From the NCBI RefSeq assembly GCF_000217955.3, contig NZ_AFOY02000019.1:496001-560000 (forward strand): a stretch of DNA of 64,000 nt. The letters are read 5' to 3'. The number at the start of each line of letters is the position of its first letter. Position 1 is the stretch's first letter. The translations under genes and the position numbers were made by a program. This DNA comes from Pseudomonas fluorescens HK44. GTDB taxonomy: Bacteria; Pseudomonadota; Gammaproteobacteria; Pseudomonadales; Pseudomonadaceae. Of the stretch, positions 1 to 7,456 are shown piece after piece. The notes under the pieces were generated by a model. The model was not told where the DNA came from. It worked only from the letters and a program-made list of their open reading frames with translations, and did not search any database.

Positions 1-224
1 TCGCAGCCGTCGCGCAGGGGAATGGCCAGAAGTTGGGCGAAATCATGGAGCACCACGGCGTCGCTGCTGATTTCATCGCGAAAGGCGATGTTTTCCAGTA
101 GTTGGGTGACGGTACGGATGCGGTAGGCAGCGGTTTCGTGGAGCACGTCGAGTGGAGCTTCGGTGTCGATGAGCAGGGAGGCGCGGTTGCAGTCGACGCC
201 GGTGATGGGCATGTAGCGGTTCAT
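1..224 (-). CDS. Short hypothetical protein, 3' end cut by window edge
   Basis: Only the first 74 codons are present, starting MNRYMPITGVDCNRASLLID and running off the window. The ATG at 222-224 is preceded by a good ribosome site (GGATGGAG, minus strand 240-233). The visible part looks like a small soluble protein, mostly helical, without signal peptide or membrane segment. Its layout recalls the short DUF3077-type proteins that are numerous in fluorescent pseudomonads, but that match is from memory and weak. The notable part is the long structured leader in front of it, which suggests post-transcriptional control. Function unknown. Confidence 0.6.
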   Translation of the reverse strand, partial: MNRYMPITGVDCNRASLLIDTEAPLDVLHETAAYRIRTVTQLLENIAFRDEISSDAVVLHDFAQLLAIPLRDGC

Positions 225-458
225 AGGTAGAACTCCATCCTGATTAAGAAGAGAGCGACCGCTCAATCGTCGCCAAACGATATGGGTGGCAGCTGTACGC
301 AGGTTGGCGAACCGGGGATGGAGACCGGCAGACCCGAAGGTCTCCCGCGCACAGCTGCCATAAAGCAGCCTTGCGGGTGCAAAAACGCGTGCAAGAGAGC
401 ACAGAGCTTTTGCATCACATCCCCCGAGTCGCCAAACCCGAATCGCCATGTGGGCGAC
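225..458 (-). promoter_or_regulatory. Structured 5' leader with switch-like alternative pairings
   Basis: About 230 nt of untranslated RNA is expected between the promoter at 465-493 and the ATG at 224. A perfect 9-bp closing stem pairs 351-359 with 288-296 (GGCAGCUGU/ACAGCUGCC). Inside it, minus-strand GGAGACC (345-339) can pair with GGUCUCC (326-320). Alternatively AGACC (343-339) can fold on GGUCU (334-330) across a UUCG tetraloop, which frees 326-320. The freed CUCCAUCC (323-316) is an exact 8-nt complement of the Shine-Dalgarno GGAUGGAG (240-233). A further stem upstream pairs 408-414 with 378-384 (UGCAAAA/UUUUGCA) around an inner GUGC/GCAC. No long open frame here has a usable ribosome site. 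Confidence 0.6.
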
Positions 459-464
459 GGGCGA

Positions 465-493
465 ACTATAAGCGCCATTCTCTGGAGCGACAA
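465..493 (-). promoter_or_regulatory. Sigma70-type promoter for the leader RNA
   Basis: On the minus strand TTGTCG (493-488) and TATAGT (470-465) are separated by exactly 17 nt. The expected start is near 458, so the transcript would begin just before the structured leader. It is the best sigma70 match I noticed in this intergenic region. Confidence 0.6.
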
Positions 494-547
494 GGTTCGG
501 GTAAGGAGGTGTTTTCCCAAAATGCCGTCGGACGGAACCTGACGGAC

Positions 548-1222
548 CTACAACCCCGCCAACGCCCCCTGATACAACACCGGCCCCGTCGGTTGCCCGG
601 TCGGCGAACCGCCTTCAGGCTCAAGGCTGACTGCCAGCGCTATCGGTTTACCGAGCAGCGCATGCTGTTTTTCGCTCAACGCGACCCGGCCTTTGCCGCC
701 GGCCGGGATTACGCCCAGGGAAATCGGTTTGCCATCCGCTGGAACCGCCCACAGCTCAAGGCTGTGTCCGGGGGCGACGGTGGCCAGGGCCAGCGGTTCG
801 ACTTGCAGGTAATCGTCGTGAGCCTTGATTCGCAACGCAGGCTGCGCGCTGGCGCTGAGTAAGGTTGCGCTGTACTGGCTGCTGTCACGGTTGTAGAGAA
901 TGCCCAGCGTCACGGCCACCAGCAGCGAGCAGACGGCCACTGTCACGCGCAACCCGTTCCAGAACGGACGTTTGGCCGGCACGTGCAGTTCTTGGGGCTC
1001 GATCCGCGCATTGATGGCTGTCCATATCCGGTCGGGCACGGGTACTTCCACCAGCGGCTCGTTGAGGCTGGCCAGGCTTTCTTGCCACTTGGCCAGCTCA
1101 ACGCGCAGTTCGGCGTCGTCCAGCAGTAGCTGCTCAAAGCGGCGGCGCGCGGCGGCGGGCATCAGGCCAATGGCGTAGTCGGCGGCGAGGGCGCGGCGCA
1201 AGCGCCTGGTTTGATAGTTCAT
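548..1222 (-). CDS. RskA-type membrane anti-sigma factor
   Basis: The protein has 224 residues: a cytoplasmic N-terminal part (about 1-88), one membrane segment at about 91-110 and a periplasmic C-terminal domain of the anti-sigma-K (RskA) type. It should hold the ECF sigma factor encoded just upstream. Its ATG overlaps the sigma stop codon by four bases (ATGA, 1219-1222), so the two are translationally coupled. The three-gene set with a secreted fasciclin protein mirrors the mycobacterial SigK/RskA locus, whose targets include fasciclin-like MPT70/MPT83. That parallel is family knowledge; the signal sensed here is unknown. Confidence 0.85.
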   Translation of the reverse strand: MNYQTRRLRRALAADYAIGLMPAAARRRFEQLLLDDAELRVELAKWQESLASLNEPLVEVPVPDRIWTAINARIEPQELHVPAKRPFWNGLRVTVAVCSLLVAVTLGILYNRDSSQYSATLLSASAQPALRIKAHDDYLQVEPLALATVAPGHSLELWAVPADGKPISLGVIPAGGKGRVALSEKQHALLGKPIALAVSLEPEGGSPTGQPTGPVLYQGALAGL

Positions 1223-1851
1223 GATTCAAGGCACCTGCGCAGGCGCTCCATGCCACGACGAATCCAGGACTTGACCGAGCCCAGTGGCGCCGCCAGATGG
1301 TCGGCCAGCTCAGAGCAGGACAAACCCTGAAAGTAGGCCACGGTGATCGATTGACGCTGCATGCCTTCAAGGGTCTCCAGGCAGCGTTTCAGCGCGCTGG
1401 CTTCACGGTCGCTGCTGAGTAACTCGTGGGCCGAGGGCGCTTCGTCGACCAGCGCCTGTTCTTCCCGTTCGCTGAGGCGGCGGTCGCGGTGTTTGCGTAA
1501 CTGGTCGATGGCCTGGTTGCGGGTGATGTTGATCATCCAGGTCATGGGCGCCGACAAATGCGCCTGGTAGCGCGAGGCATTGTTCCAGATGCGCACGAAG
1601 CTTTCCTGCAGTACTTCTTCGGCCAGGTCGCTGCGTCCCATGAAGCGTAGCGCCACGCCATGCAGGCGTGGTGCAACGTTGCGGTAGAGCGTCTCGAAGG
1701 CACGGCGATCGCCCAGTGAACATTGGGCGAGCAGCTGTCTGAGCGGTTCGGCGTCGGCGGTGGAAATGACCGTTCTCCAGGCAATCTTGGTGGGTATGCG
1801 CTGTCGGTTGCAGGCTGAGGTTAGTTCACGGCGCGTTGTCGTTCCATTCAC
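1219..1851 (-). CDS. ECF RNA polymerase sigma factor, SigK-like
   Basis: This is a group 4 sigma factor with region 2 (LYRNVAPRLHGVALRF to the IRNNA/DQLRK part) and a region 4 helix-turn-helix near the end (LSCSELADHLAAPLGSVKSW). The start is uncertain. The first in-frame ATG (1887) lies in the loop of a terminator-like hairpin and is unlikely. A GTG at 1851 has TGAGGG upstream and is used here. The usual family start would fall at an ATT codon at 1767-1765 (ISTADAEP), which has GGAG seven bases upstream. The gene is coupled to the anti-sigma gene and follows the fasciclin gene on the same strand. Confidence 0.85.
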   Translation of the reverse strand: MNGTTTRRELTSACNRQRIPTKIAWRTVISTADAEPLRQLLAQCSLGDRRAFETLYRNVAPRLHGVALRFMGRSDLAEEVLQESFVRIWNNASRYQAHLSAPMTWMINITRNQAIDQLRKHRDRRLSEREEQALVDEAPSAHELLSSDREASALKRCLETLEGMQRQSITVAYFQGLSCSELADHLAAPLGSVKSWIRRGMERLRRCLES

Positions 1852-1870
1852 GGCGACAGCCCTCAAGGCA

Positions 1871-1899
1871 ACGCCGGCCCTGTGCATCAGGGCCGGCGT
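1871..1899 (-). terminator. 12-bp hairpin after the fasciclin gene
   Basis: ACGCCGGCCCTG (1871-1882) and CAGGGCCGGCGT (1888-1899) form a perfect 12-bp stem with a 5-nt loop, seven bases beyond the fasciclin stop codon. There is no U-tract, so it may act as a partial terminator or as an RNA-stability element that lowers expression of the sigma and anti-sigma genes relative to fasciclin. Confidence 0.6.
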
Positions 1900-1905
1900 C
1901 CGTGC

Positions 1906-2499
1906 TTAGCTTTTCGGCATCAGCACTTTGTCGATGACTTGAATCACGCCGTTGGATTGGTACACGTCGTAGGTAGTGATGTCGGCGGTGGCGCCTTTTT
2001 CGTCCTTGAGGGTGATGTTGTGCGGGCCGTTCATCGTCACCCACAGCTTGCCGCCGCTGACGGTGGTGAGTTCGGCTTTACCGCCGCCGGCCTTGATCTG
2101 CTGGGCCAGCGTCGCCATGTCGAGTTTGCCGGCGACCACGTGGTAGGTGAGGATGTGGCTCAGCGTGGCTTTGTTGGCGGGTTTGAGCAGGGTATCGACG
2201 GTGCCGGCGGGCAGGGCGGCGAACGCCGAGTTGACCGGTGCGAACACGGTGAACGGACCTTTGCCCTTGAGGGTGTCGACCAGGCCGGCGGCTTTCACCG
2301 CAGCGACCAGAGTGGTGTGATCCGCCGAGTTCACGGCGTTATCGATGATGTCCTTGCTCGGCATCATGGCTTGTCCGCCAACCATCACAGAGTCATGGCT
2401 CATGTCTGCCGCGTGCACGCTGTTGAGGGTCAAACCGCAGGTCACGGCCAGGCTCAGCAGGCTGGCGATCAACGGGGCTTTAATCGAAGTGCGCTTCAT
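1906..2499 (-). CDS. Secreted fasciclin (FAS1) domain protein
   Basis: The product has 197 residues. A signal peptide (KR at the N-terminus, hydrophobic core, SVHA-A cleavage near residue 30) is followed by one FAS1 domain from about 50 to 195 with the FTVFAPVNSAF and HILTYHVVAG signatures of that fold. FAS1 proteins are extracellular or periplasmic adhesion-type proteins; the ligand here is unknown. It is first in an operon with the ECF sigma and anti-sigma genes and is a probable target of that sigma factor. The start ATG at 2499 has TAGGACAATCACC upstream. Confidence 0.88.
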   Translation of the reverse strand: MKRTSIKAPLIASLLSLAVTCGLTLNSVHAADMSHDSVMVGGQAMMPSKDIIDNAVNSADHTTLVAAVKAAGLVDTLKGKGPFTVFAPVNSAFAALPAGTVDTLLKPANKATLSHILTYHVVAGKLDMATLAQQIKAGGGKAELTTVSGGKLWVTMNGPHNITLKDEKGATADITTYDVYQSNGVIQVIDKVLMPKS

Positions 2500-2549
2500 G
2501 GTGATTGTCCTAGGTGAGGAATCGGCCAGGAATGTCTGTCCGTGCTTGA

Positions 2550-2577
2550 TATACGCAGTGGGTCAGAGATCGGATGC
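2550..2577 (-). promoter_or_regulatory. Candidate ECF-type promoter of the fasciclin-sigma operon
   Basis: Minus-strand GCATCC (2577-2572) and CGTATA (2555-2550) are 16 nt apart, about 50 nt before the fasciclin start. A CATCC -35 with a CGTA-type -10 is the kind of sequence ECF sigma factors use, so the operon may be autoregulated. This is pattern matching only. Confidence 0.4.
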
Positions 2578-2723
2578 AGCGCAGGAAAATTGTTTTTCGG
2601 CTAGATTTCACGCAAGCCGGTGCGGCGCACAATGGCCGGGAACAATTAATGTCGCGGCCCGTTAAACGGCTGGTTTCCGCCACCTGATTGCAGGTGGTTT
2701 TCAGGTTTCAGGAGTTCGTTTCG

Positions 2724-3287
2724 ATGAAGATTTCCCGCGGTTTTGCTTTGGCTTCGCTCATGACGCTGGCGACCAGTCCGGTCTTCGCCGCAGGCTTCAG
2801 CCTGAACGATGTGGCCGGTGCCGTGTCCGGTATGCAGGGCAGCGACAAGACGGCTGCCGCCGCACCGACCCCGCAGGCAGCAGGCCTGTTGAGTGCGCTG
2901 AGTTCGCTGAACGTCACGCCGGAGCAGGCGATTGGTGGCACGGGAGCCATGTTGGGGCTGGCGAAGAATCAGTTGGGCGCGGCCGATTATTCTCAGTTGA
3001 CCAATAAAGTGCCGGGTCTTGATCAGCTATCGGGCAGCAATGCATTGGGCAGCCTGGGTGGCTTGAGCGGCCTGCTCGGTGGTTCGCCTGCTAAGTCGGC
3101 AGGCCTGGACAGCGCCTTGGGCAACGTCAAGAACACCAGTGACCTGAACAACGCCTTCACCGCGCTGGGCATGGACAGCGGCATGATCGGCCAGTTTGCT
3201 CCGATCCTGCTGCAATACCTCGGTCAGCAGGGCGTGGGCGGTTCGCTACTCAACAGCCTCGGCGGGATCTGGGGCGTTGGCGGCTGA
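2724..3287 (+). CDS. DUF2780 secreted protein, copy 1
   Basis: The product has 187 residues with a signal peptide (MKISRGFALASL..., cleavage near VFAA, residue 22-24). The mature part is rich in Gly, Leu, Ser and Ala and matches the DUF2780 type from memory, with a conserved C-terminal ILLQYLGQQGVGGSLLNSLG segment. The ATG at 2724 is preceded by CAGGAG; longer in-frame starts lack a ribosome site. It is about 80 per cent identical to the next gene on this strand and is one half of a tandem duplication. Function unknown; probably periplasmic. Confidence 0.8.
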   Translation: MKISRGFALASLMTLATSPVFAAGFSLNDVAGAVSGMQGSDKTAAAAPTPQAAGLLSALSSLNVTPEQAIGGTGAMLGLAKNQLGAADYSQLTNKVPGLDQLSGSNALGSLGGLSGLLGGSPAKSAGLDSALGNVKNTSDLNNAFTALGMDSGMIGQFAPILLQYLGQQGVGGSLLNSLGGIWGVGG

Positions 3288-3453
3288 TTCAACCTGCTCG
3301 GCGCGCAAGGCGTCGAGGCGTGAGCCCTTCTCGGTCCAGAGCTGGTTGACCCCGCTCTGGACGCTCTGGCGAAACGCTGGATCGTATTCGTAATCACCCT
3401 GCCACAACGCAGGATCCAGCTCACGGGTCTTGATGTCGATGATCGCCTTCTGG
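3246..3453 (-). pseudogene. Duplicated C-terminal fragment of the acyltransferase gene
   Basis: The minus strand reads in frame for about 67 codons as the tail of the acyltransferase encoded at 4096-5025 (IDIKTRELDPALW..., FRQSVQS, NQLWTEKGSRLDALRAE) and ends at a matching TAG (3246-3248). Similarity stops abruptly near 3453. There is no start or catalytic domain, so it is a gene tail carried along by the tandem duplication. Its frame is still open, so the event is fairly recent or the tail has been kept by its overlap with the DUF2780 3' end. Confidence 0.8.
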
Positions 3454-3576
3454 ATCTTCGCCTGGCAGTGCTAAAAAGGGTGGCGTAGCCACGGAACAAT
3501 GCCTGACCCATTCCGGTCAAACCAGCAGTTTTCCGCCCGCATTCGGGTGGCTTTCAGGGTTCAGGAGTTGGTTTCG

Positions 3577-4137
3577 ATGAAGATTTCACGCGGTTTTGCT
3601 TTGGCTTCGCTCATGACCCTGGCGACCAGCCCGGTCTTCGCTGCCGGCTTCAGCCTGAACGATGTGGCGGGTGTTGTGTCCGGCATGCAGGACGACGACG
3701 AGACGGCTGCCGCTGCACCGACTTCACAAACAGCCGGTTTGTTGAGCGCGCTGAGTGTGCTGAACGTCACCCCGGAACAGGCCATCGGTGGCACGAGCGC
3801 CATGCTCGGTCTGGCGAAAAACCAGTTGAGCTCGACCGACTATTCACAGTTGACCCAGGACGCGCCGGGGCTGGGCATGCTGTCGGCTGGCGGTGGTCTG
3901 GGGATGTTGGGCGGGCTGCTCGGCGGTTCCTCCGGCAAGTCGCCACTGGAAAGCGCCTTGGGCAACCTGGACAACGTGAAGAACACCAATGACCTGAACA
4001 GCGCCTTCAGCGCGCTGGGCATGGACGGCGGCATGATCGGCCAGTTCACCCCGATCCTGCTGCAATTCCTCGGTCAGCAGGGTGTCGGCGGTTCGCTACT
4101 CAATAGCCTTGGCGGGATCTGGGGCGCCGACGGTTGA
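3577..4137 (+). CDS. DUF2780 secreted protein, copy 2
   Basis: The product has 186 residues and is a paralogue of the protein encoded at 2724-3287, with the same signal peptide and C-terminal segment. Differences cluster in the acidic stretch after the signal (MQDDDETAAA against MQGSDKTAAA) and in the Gly/Leu-rich middle. The ATG at 3577 has TCAGGAG upstream. Its 3' end overlaps the convergent acyltransferase gene by 42 bp. Copy 2 probably keeps the ancestral arrangement because the complete acyltransferase lies beside it. Confidence 0.8.
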   Translation: MKISRGFALASLMTLATSPVFAAGFSLNDVAGVVSGMQDDDETAAAAPTSQTAGLLSALSVLNVTPEQAIGGTSAMLGLAKNQLSSTDYSQLTQDAPGLGMLSAGGGLGMLGGLLGGSSGKSPLESALGNLDNVKNTNDLNSAFSALGMDGGMIGQFTPILLQFLGQQGVGGSLLNSLGGIWGADG

Positions 4138-5025
4138 TTCAGCCCGCTCGGCGCGCAACGCGTCGATGCGTGAGTCTTTCTCGGTCCAGAGTTGGTTGAC
4201 CCAGTTCTGGACGCTCTGGCGAAACGCCGGATCGTTTTCGTAATCGCCCCGGCACAACGCAGGATCCAGCTCACGGGTCCTGATGTCGATGATCACCCTT
4301 GGCACCGCGCCGCTGATCAGATCCCAGAACCCCGGAATCTTTGCCTGTGGATACACCACGGTCACATCGAGCACCGCATCCAGTTGTTCACCCAGCGCCG
4401 CCAATACAAATGCGACGCCGCCGGCCTTGGGCTTGAGCAAGTGCTTGAAGGGTGATTGCTGTTCGGTACGTTTGGCCGGCGTGAAGCGGGTGCCTTCCAG
4501 GTAATTGACTACACTCACCGGCTGGCGCTTGAACAGCTCGCAGGCGGCTTTGGTGATCTCCAGGTCCTTGCCGTGCAATTGCGGGTGGCGGGCCAGAAAA
4601 GCTTTGCTGTAGCGCTTCATGAACGGGTAATCCAGCGCCCACCAGGCCAGGCCCAGAAACGGCACCCAGATCAGCTCTTTCTTCAGGAAGAACTTGAAGA
4701 ACGGCGTGCGCCGGTTGAGGGTCTGGATCAGCGCCGGGATGTCGACCCAGGACAGGTGATTGCTGATCACCAGATACGAGGTGTCGACCCGCAGGCCCTC
4801 GCCGCCGCGAATGTCCCAGTGTGTGGGGATGCACAGGGCGAAAATCAGCTTGTCGATTTCGGCCCAGGTTTCGGCAAGCCACATCACCGCCGCGCTGGCA
4901 TCATCACGCAAGCGCCCCGGCAAGAGCAGTTTGAGCAGGGCAAACACCATCAACGGGCCGAACAGGACCAGGGTGTTGAGTAACAGCAGCAAGGTGACGA
5001 AACAGCCGGTGAGCAGGCGGCGCAT
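4096..5025 (-). CDS. 1-acyl-glycerol-3-phosphate acyltransferase-like protein (YihG type)
   Basis: The product has 309 residues with a hydrophobic N-terminal segment (about 5-35) followed by a PlsC-type domain. The catalytic NHxxxxD is NHLSWVD (89-95) and the phosphate-binding EGTR is at 177-180. It should transfer acyl groups to a lysophospholipid at the inner membrane; the C-terminal extension resembles E. coli YihG, a secondary LPA acyltransferase. Its last 67 codons are duplicated at 3246-3453. It stands alone, convergent with the DUF2780 gene. Confidence 0.85.
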   Translation of the reverse strand: MRRLLTGCFVTLLLLLNTLVLFGPLMVFALLKLLLPGRLRDDASAAVMWLAETWAEIDKLIFALCIPTHWDIRGGEGLRVDTSYLVISNHLSWVDIPALIQTLNRRTPFFKFFLKKELIWVPFLGLAWWALDYPFMKRYSKAFLARHPQLHGKDLEITKAACELFKRQPVSVVNYLEGTRFTPAKRTEQQSPFKHLLKPKAGGVAFVLAALGEQLDAVLDVTVVYPQAKIPGFWDLISGAVPRVIIDIRTRELDPALCRGDYENDPAFRQSVQNWVNQLWTEKDSRIDALRAERAESTVGAPDPAKAIE

Positions 5026-5188
5026 AAATAACTCTTGAAAGCGTTTGGGCGCGCAATGATAAGCAGCTTCGGCCCAGAGGCCAAATCCGGGTGGCTGACG
5101 AATGTTTCACTTTTGTCTGGGTATGCTCGAACGATCATTACAACGGCGGTCTAAAATCCCGTCGTCCTACTCCCAGGGAATCCATTAC

Positions 5189-5692
5189 GTGAAATCCATC
5201 CTCGCATTGTTAGCCCTTGTGGCCCTGCCGGTCATGGCAGCCGAGCCGACCCTTTATGGTCGTTACGAATACATCAAGCTGCCGGAAATCGGTGGCCAGG
5301 TCCTCAAGGCCAAAATGGACACCGGCGCGCTGACGGCTTCCCTGTCGGCCAAAGACATCGAAACCTTCACCCGCGATGGCGAAGACTGGGTGCGCTTCCG
5401 TCTGGGTACCAAGGATGCAAGCAGCAAGGTTTTCGAACACAAAGTCTTGCGGATCAGCAAAATCAAAAGCCGCGCCGACGAGGAAGATGAAAAGGACACG
5501 GCGGACGTCGCCAAGCGTCCGGTCGTCGAGCTGGAGCTGTGCCTGGGCAGCATCAAGCGCACGGTCGAGGTCAACCTGACCGACCGCAGCAGTTTCAATT
5601 ACCCGCTGCTGATCGGTGCCAAGGCATTGCGTGAGTTTGGCGCGGCGGTGAACCCGGCGCGGCGGTTTGTGGCGGATAAACCCGACTGCTGA
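5189..5692 (+). CDS. Retropepsin-like aspartic protease (putative ATP-dependent zinc protease family)
   Basis: The product has 167 residues from a GTG start (5189) preceded by CAGGGA. A signal peptide (MKSILALLALVALPVMAAE) is followed by a domain with the active-site-like motif DTGA (44-47), ending LLIGAKALREFGAAVNPA. This family is listed as ATP-dependent zinc protease (PF05618) but the fold and the DTGA motif are those of retropepsins. Probable location is the periplasm. The longer in-frame ATG at 5102 would destroy the signal peptide and is rejected. Confidence 0.8.
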   Translation: MKSILALLALVALPVMAAEPTLYGRYEYIKLPEIGGQVLKAKMDTGALTASLSAKDIETFTRDGEDWVRFRLGTKDASSKVFEHKVLRISKIKSRADEEDEKDTADVAKRPVVELELCLGSIKRTVEVNLTDRSSFNYPLLIGAKALREFGAAVNPARRFVADKPDC

Positions 5693-5836
5693 TTCCCGCG
5701 GCTACTGCAAATTCAAACCGGTGGCCGAGTCGCGAGCATCGACGGCCGCTGGCTTACTTCGGCATGCCAGGCGCTTCTCGTATAAGACTGCAACCCTTCT
5801 GACGTCGGTCATCAATTGGAAAAAATTTGATGAAAG

Positions 5837-6624
5837 TCAGACATCTCGAATTCCCTTGGATTGATTGGGTATTTCGGCAGATTTTGATGCTTTGATTTTT
5901 AGTTCCAGAAAGTCTCTATTGCCACCTAGTACATGCGTATTTCGCGAGCGTGTCGGTCTCACCTTAGGAACCGTCGCGGGCGTAGGTGCCGTCCCTGAAT
6001 TGTTAGCGGTCAGGCTAATGGGATTTCCCTCTTCGGCTGCTCGGTGGAGTGAATTACGAAACTCGACGTCGGTAGTGCTTGAGAGTGTGGGGGGGTGTTT
6101 TTTCTGTATGGGTGTCGTGTTCGAAGCGATGTCGGGGGTTGCGAGTTGCTTGGCGACAATGCTCGTTGTTCCTTTAGTTGTTGAAGGTTCAATAATCTCG
6201 GTTATCGGCAGCAGTGCGTTTTTGGGGGAAGCGACCCGGTTAGTAAGGCTACCTTTTATAGGTGGTGTTTTTAGCGGCAATTTGAACATATGCCCGGTTC
6301 TGTCATCCCGGTTGACGGGTTCACCTGCGCAATAGGCATATGCATTCACCCCCCCTTCCCAAACGGACTCCAACTGTCCGGGCTGTTGAACCGCATCAAC
6401 ACCGGGTTGAACTGCCGATACCCATTGCCCAAATGATAATGCCCGGTCAGCGGGTCCGGCATTTCACCGTTAAACCCGAGCAGGCTCAACAAACCGTTCC
6501 CGTGTGGGCGATGGCCATAAGGTGTGTAGGCGATGGGATGAGGTCGATTTTCGTCGAGGGCGATCAACACTGAGCGCTGCTGATCGGTTGCCAACAGGAT
6601 TGTTTTGCGTGAGTGCGTAGACAT
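5837..6624 (-). pseudogene. RHS-repeat core protein, frameshifted at a G7 run
   Basis: The first part (ATG at 6624, GGAG upstream) encodes the RHS core (IAYTPYGHRPHG, LLGFNGEMPD, GNGYRQFNPVLMRFNSPDSW) and stops at a TGA just after GKGG. The core resumes in another frame as VNAYAYCAGEPVNRDDRTGH and runs to 5837 with a 150-residue Ser/Thr/Pro-rich tail. The break is a run of seven G (plus strand C, 6349-6355); eight would restore one frame of about 260 residues. It is an orphan RHS tip without upstream YD repeats. The tail region is AT-rich compared with its neighbours, suggesting transfer. It could be a pseudogene, a phase-variable gene or a sequencing error. Confidence 0.75.
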
Positions 6625-6727
6625 TGGCTGAGCTCCGAGCAAGGTCCATAAAACCAGACTATCAGCATCGGAGCTTTTTCAGGGTTTGCCTACTATCAGA
6701 ACTGCTAGTGCGATGGTGTCGCTAGCC

Positions 6728-7357
6728 TCAAAGTTTCGGCATCGTTGCCAGCATCGAAGGCCGCTGACTGACCTCGAAATACCATGCTGCCAACTGCGGA
6801 TTAGCGTCGCGCCATGTCAGATCCGGATGGCGCAAATCCAAGTAACCCAACGCACAGGCAACGCTGATGGCCGCGACGTCGAAATGGCTGGTCAGCTCGG
6901 CGATGGCGTCGGCTTCCAGCACCGCCAGAGCCCGGCGGATTTTGTCGCGCTGGGCGTCGAGCCATTGGTCCCAGTGTTTCTCCGGCGCGCGCAGGGCGAG
7001 TTCGTAACGGATCAGTACCGCGGCGTCCATGATCCCGTCGGCCAGCGCAGCCAGGGTCAGGCGCCGCCAGCGAGCCGAGCCTTCGCGAGGGATCAGCGGG
7101 TTGCCGACATGTTGCTGATCGAGGTATTCGAGGATCACCCGGCTGTCGTACAACACGTTACCGTCGTCCAGGCGCAGCGCCGGAATCTTGCCCAGCGGGT
7201 TGTCCTGGTTCAACGCGGCATCGGGGCTGACCGGGGTCAGTTGGCTGTGTTGCAGCGCCACGCGGTCCAGTTGACCGGTTTCGTGCAGCAGCACCATCAC
7301 TTTGCGCACGTAAGGCGAAGCAGGGTTGTGGAACAAGGTCATGCTGGGGGCGGACAT
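6728..7357 (-). CDS. Glutathione S-transferase family protein
   Basis: The product has 209 residues. The thioredoxin-like N-terminal domain starts TLFHNPASPYVRKVMVLLHE and contains the glutathione-site DDGNVLYDSRVILEYLD. A helical C-terminal domain follows. The start at 7357 (MSAPSMT) is chosen because GAGGA lies six bases upstream; earlier in-frame starts lack this. The position where many bacterial GSTs have a catalytic Cys is Ser here (ASPYVRK). Substrate unknown; it has no obvious operon partners. Confidence 0.85.
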   Translation of the reverse strand: MSAPSMTLFHNPASPYVRKVMVLLHETGQLDRVALQHSQLTPVSPDAALNQDNPLGKIPALRLDDGNVLYDSRVILEYLDQQHVGNPLIPREGSARWRRLTLAALADGIMDAAVLIRYELALRAPEKHWDQWLDAQRDKIRRALAVLEADAIAELTSHFDVAAISVACALGYLDLRHPDLTWRDANPQLAAWYFEVSQRPSMLATMPKL

Positions 7358-7456
7358 GGACATTCCTCGGCTGTATTCAGGGAGCATAGGCAAGAGATCT
7401 AGCCTAGTAAGTTCCAACGCGGCTGGCGAGGGTTTAGTGGTGCTGACAAGATCGCT

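Larger units (their letters stand above)
2693..4303 (+). repeat. Tandem duplication, about 760-bp copies with an 853-bp period
   Basis: Copy 1 (about 2693-3453) and copy 2 (about 3546-4303) align from 30 bp before the DUF2780 start, through the gene, into the last 67 codons of the convergent acyltransferase gene. The offset is 853 bp at the starts and 850 bp at the acyltransferase stops, a single codon difference inside the DUF2780 gene. The roughly 90 bp between copies (3454-3545) is not part of the alignment. Confidence 0.85.

Noticed and set aside
263-520. Open frames on both strands of the leader (85-86 codons)
   Set aside because: No ribosome sites, and the region is explained by the promoter and the structured leader. 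Such frames appear because GC-rich DNA has few stops.
1885-1887. ATG as start of the sigma factor gene
   Set aside because: It lies in the loop of a perfect 12-bp hairpin and has no Shine-Dalgarno sequence; the encoded extension does not fit the family.
5102-5188. N-terminal extension of the retropepsin-like gene
   Set aside because: It would bury a clear signal peptide; the GTG at 5189 has a ribosome site.
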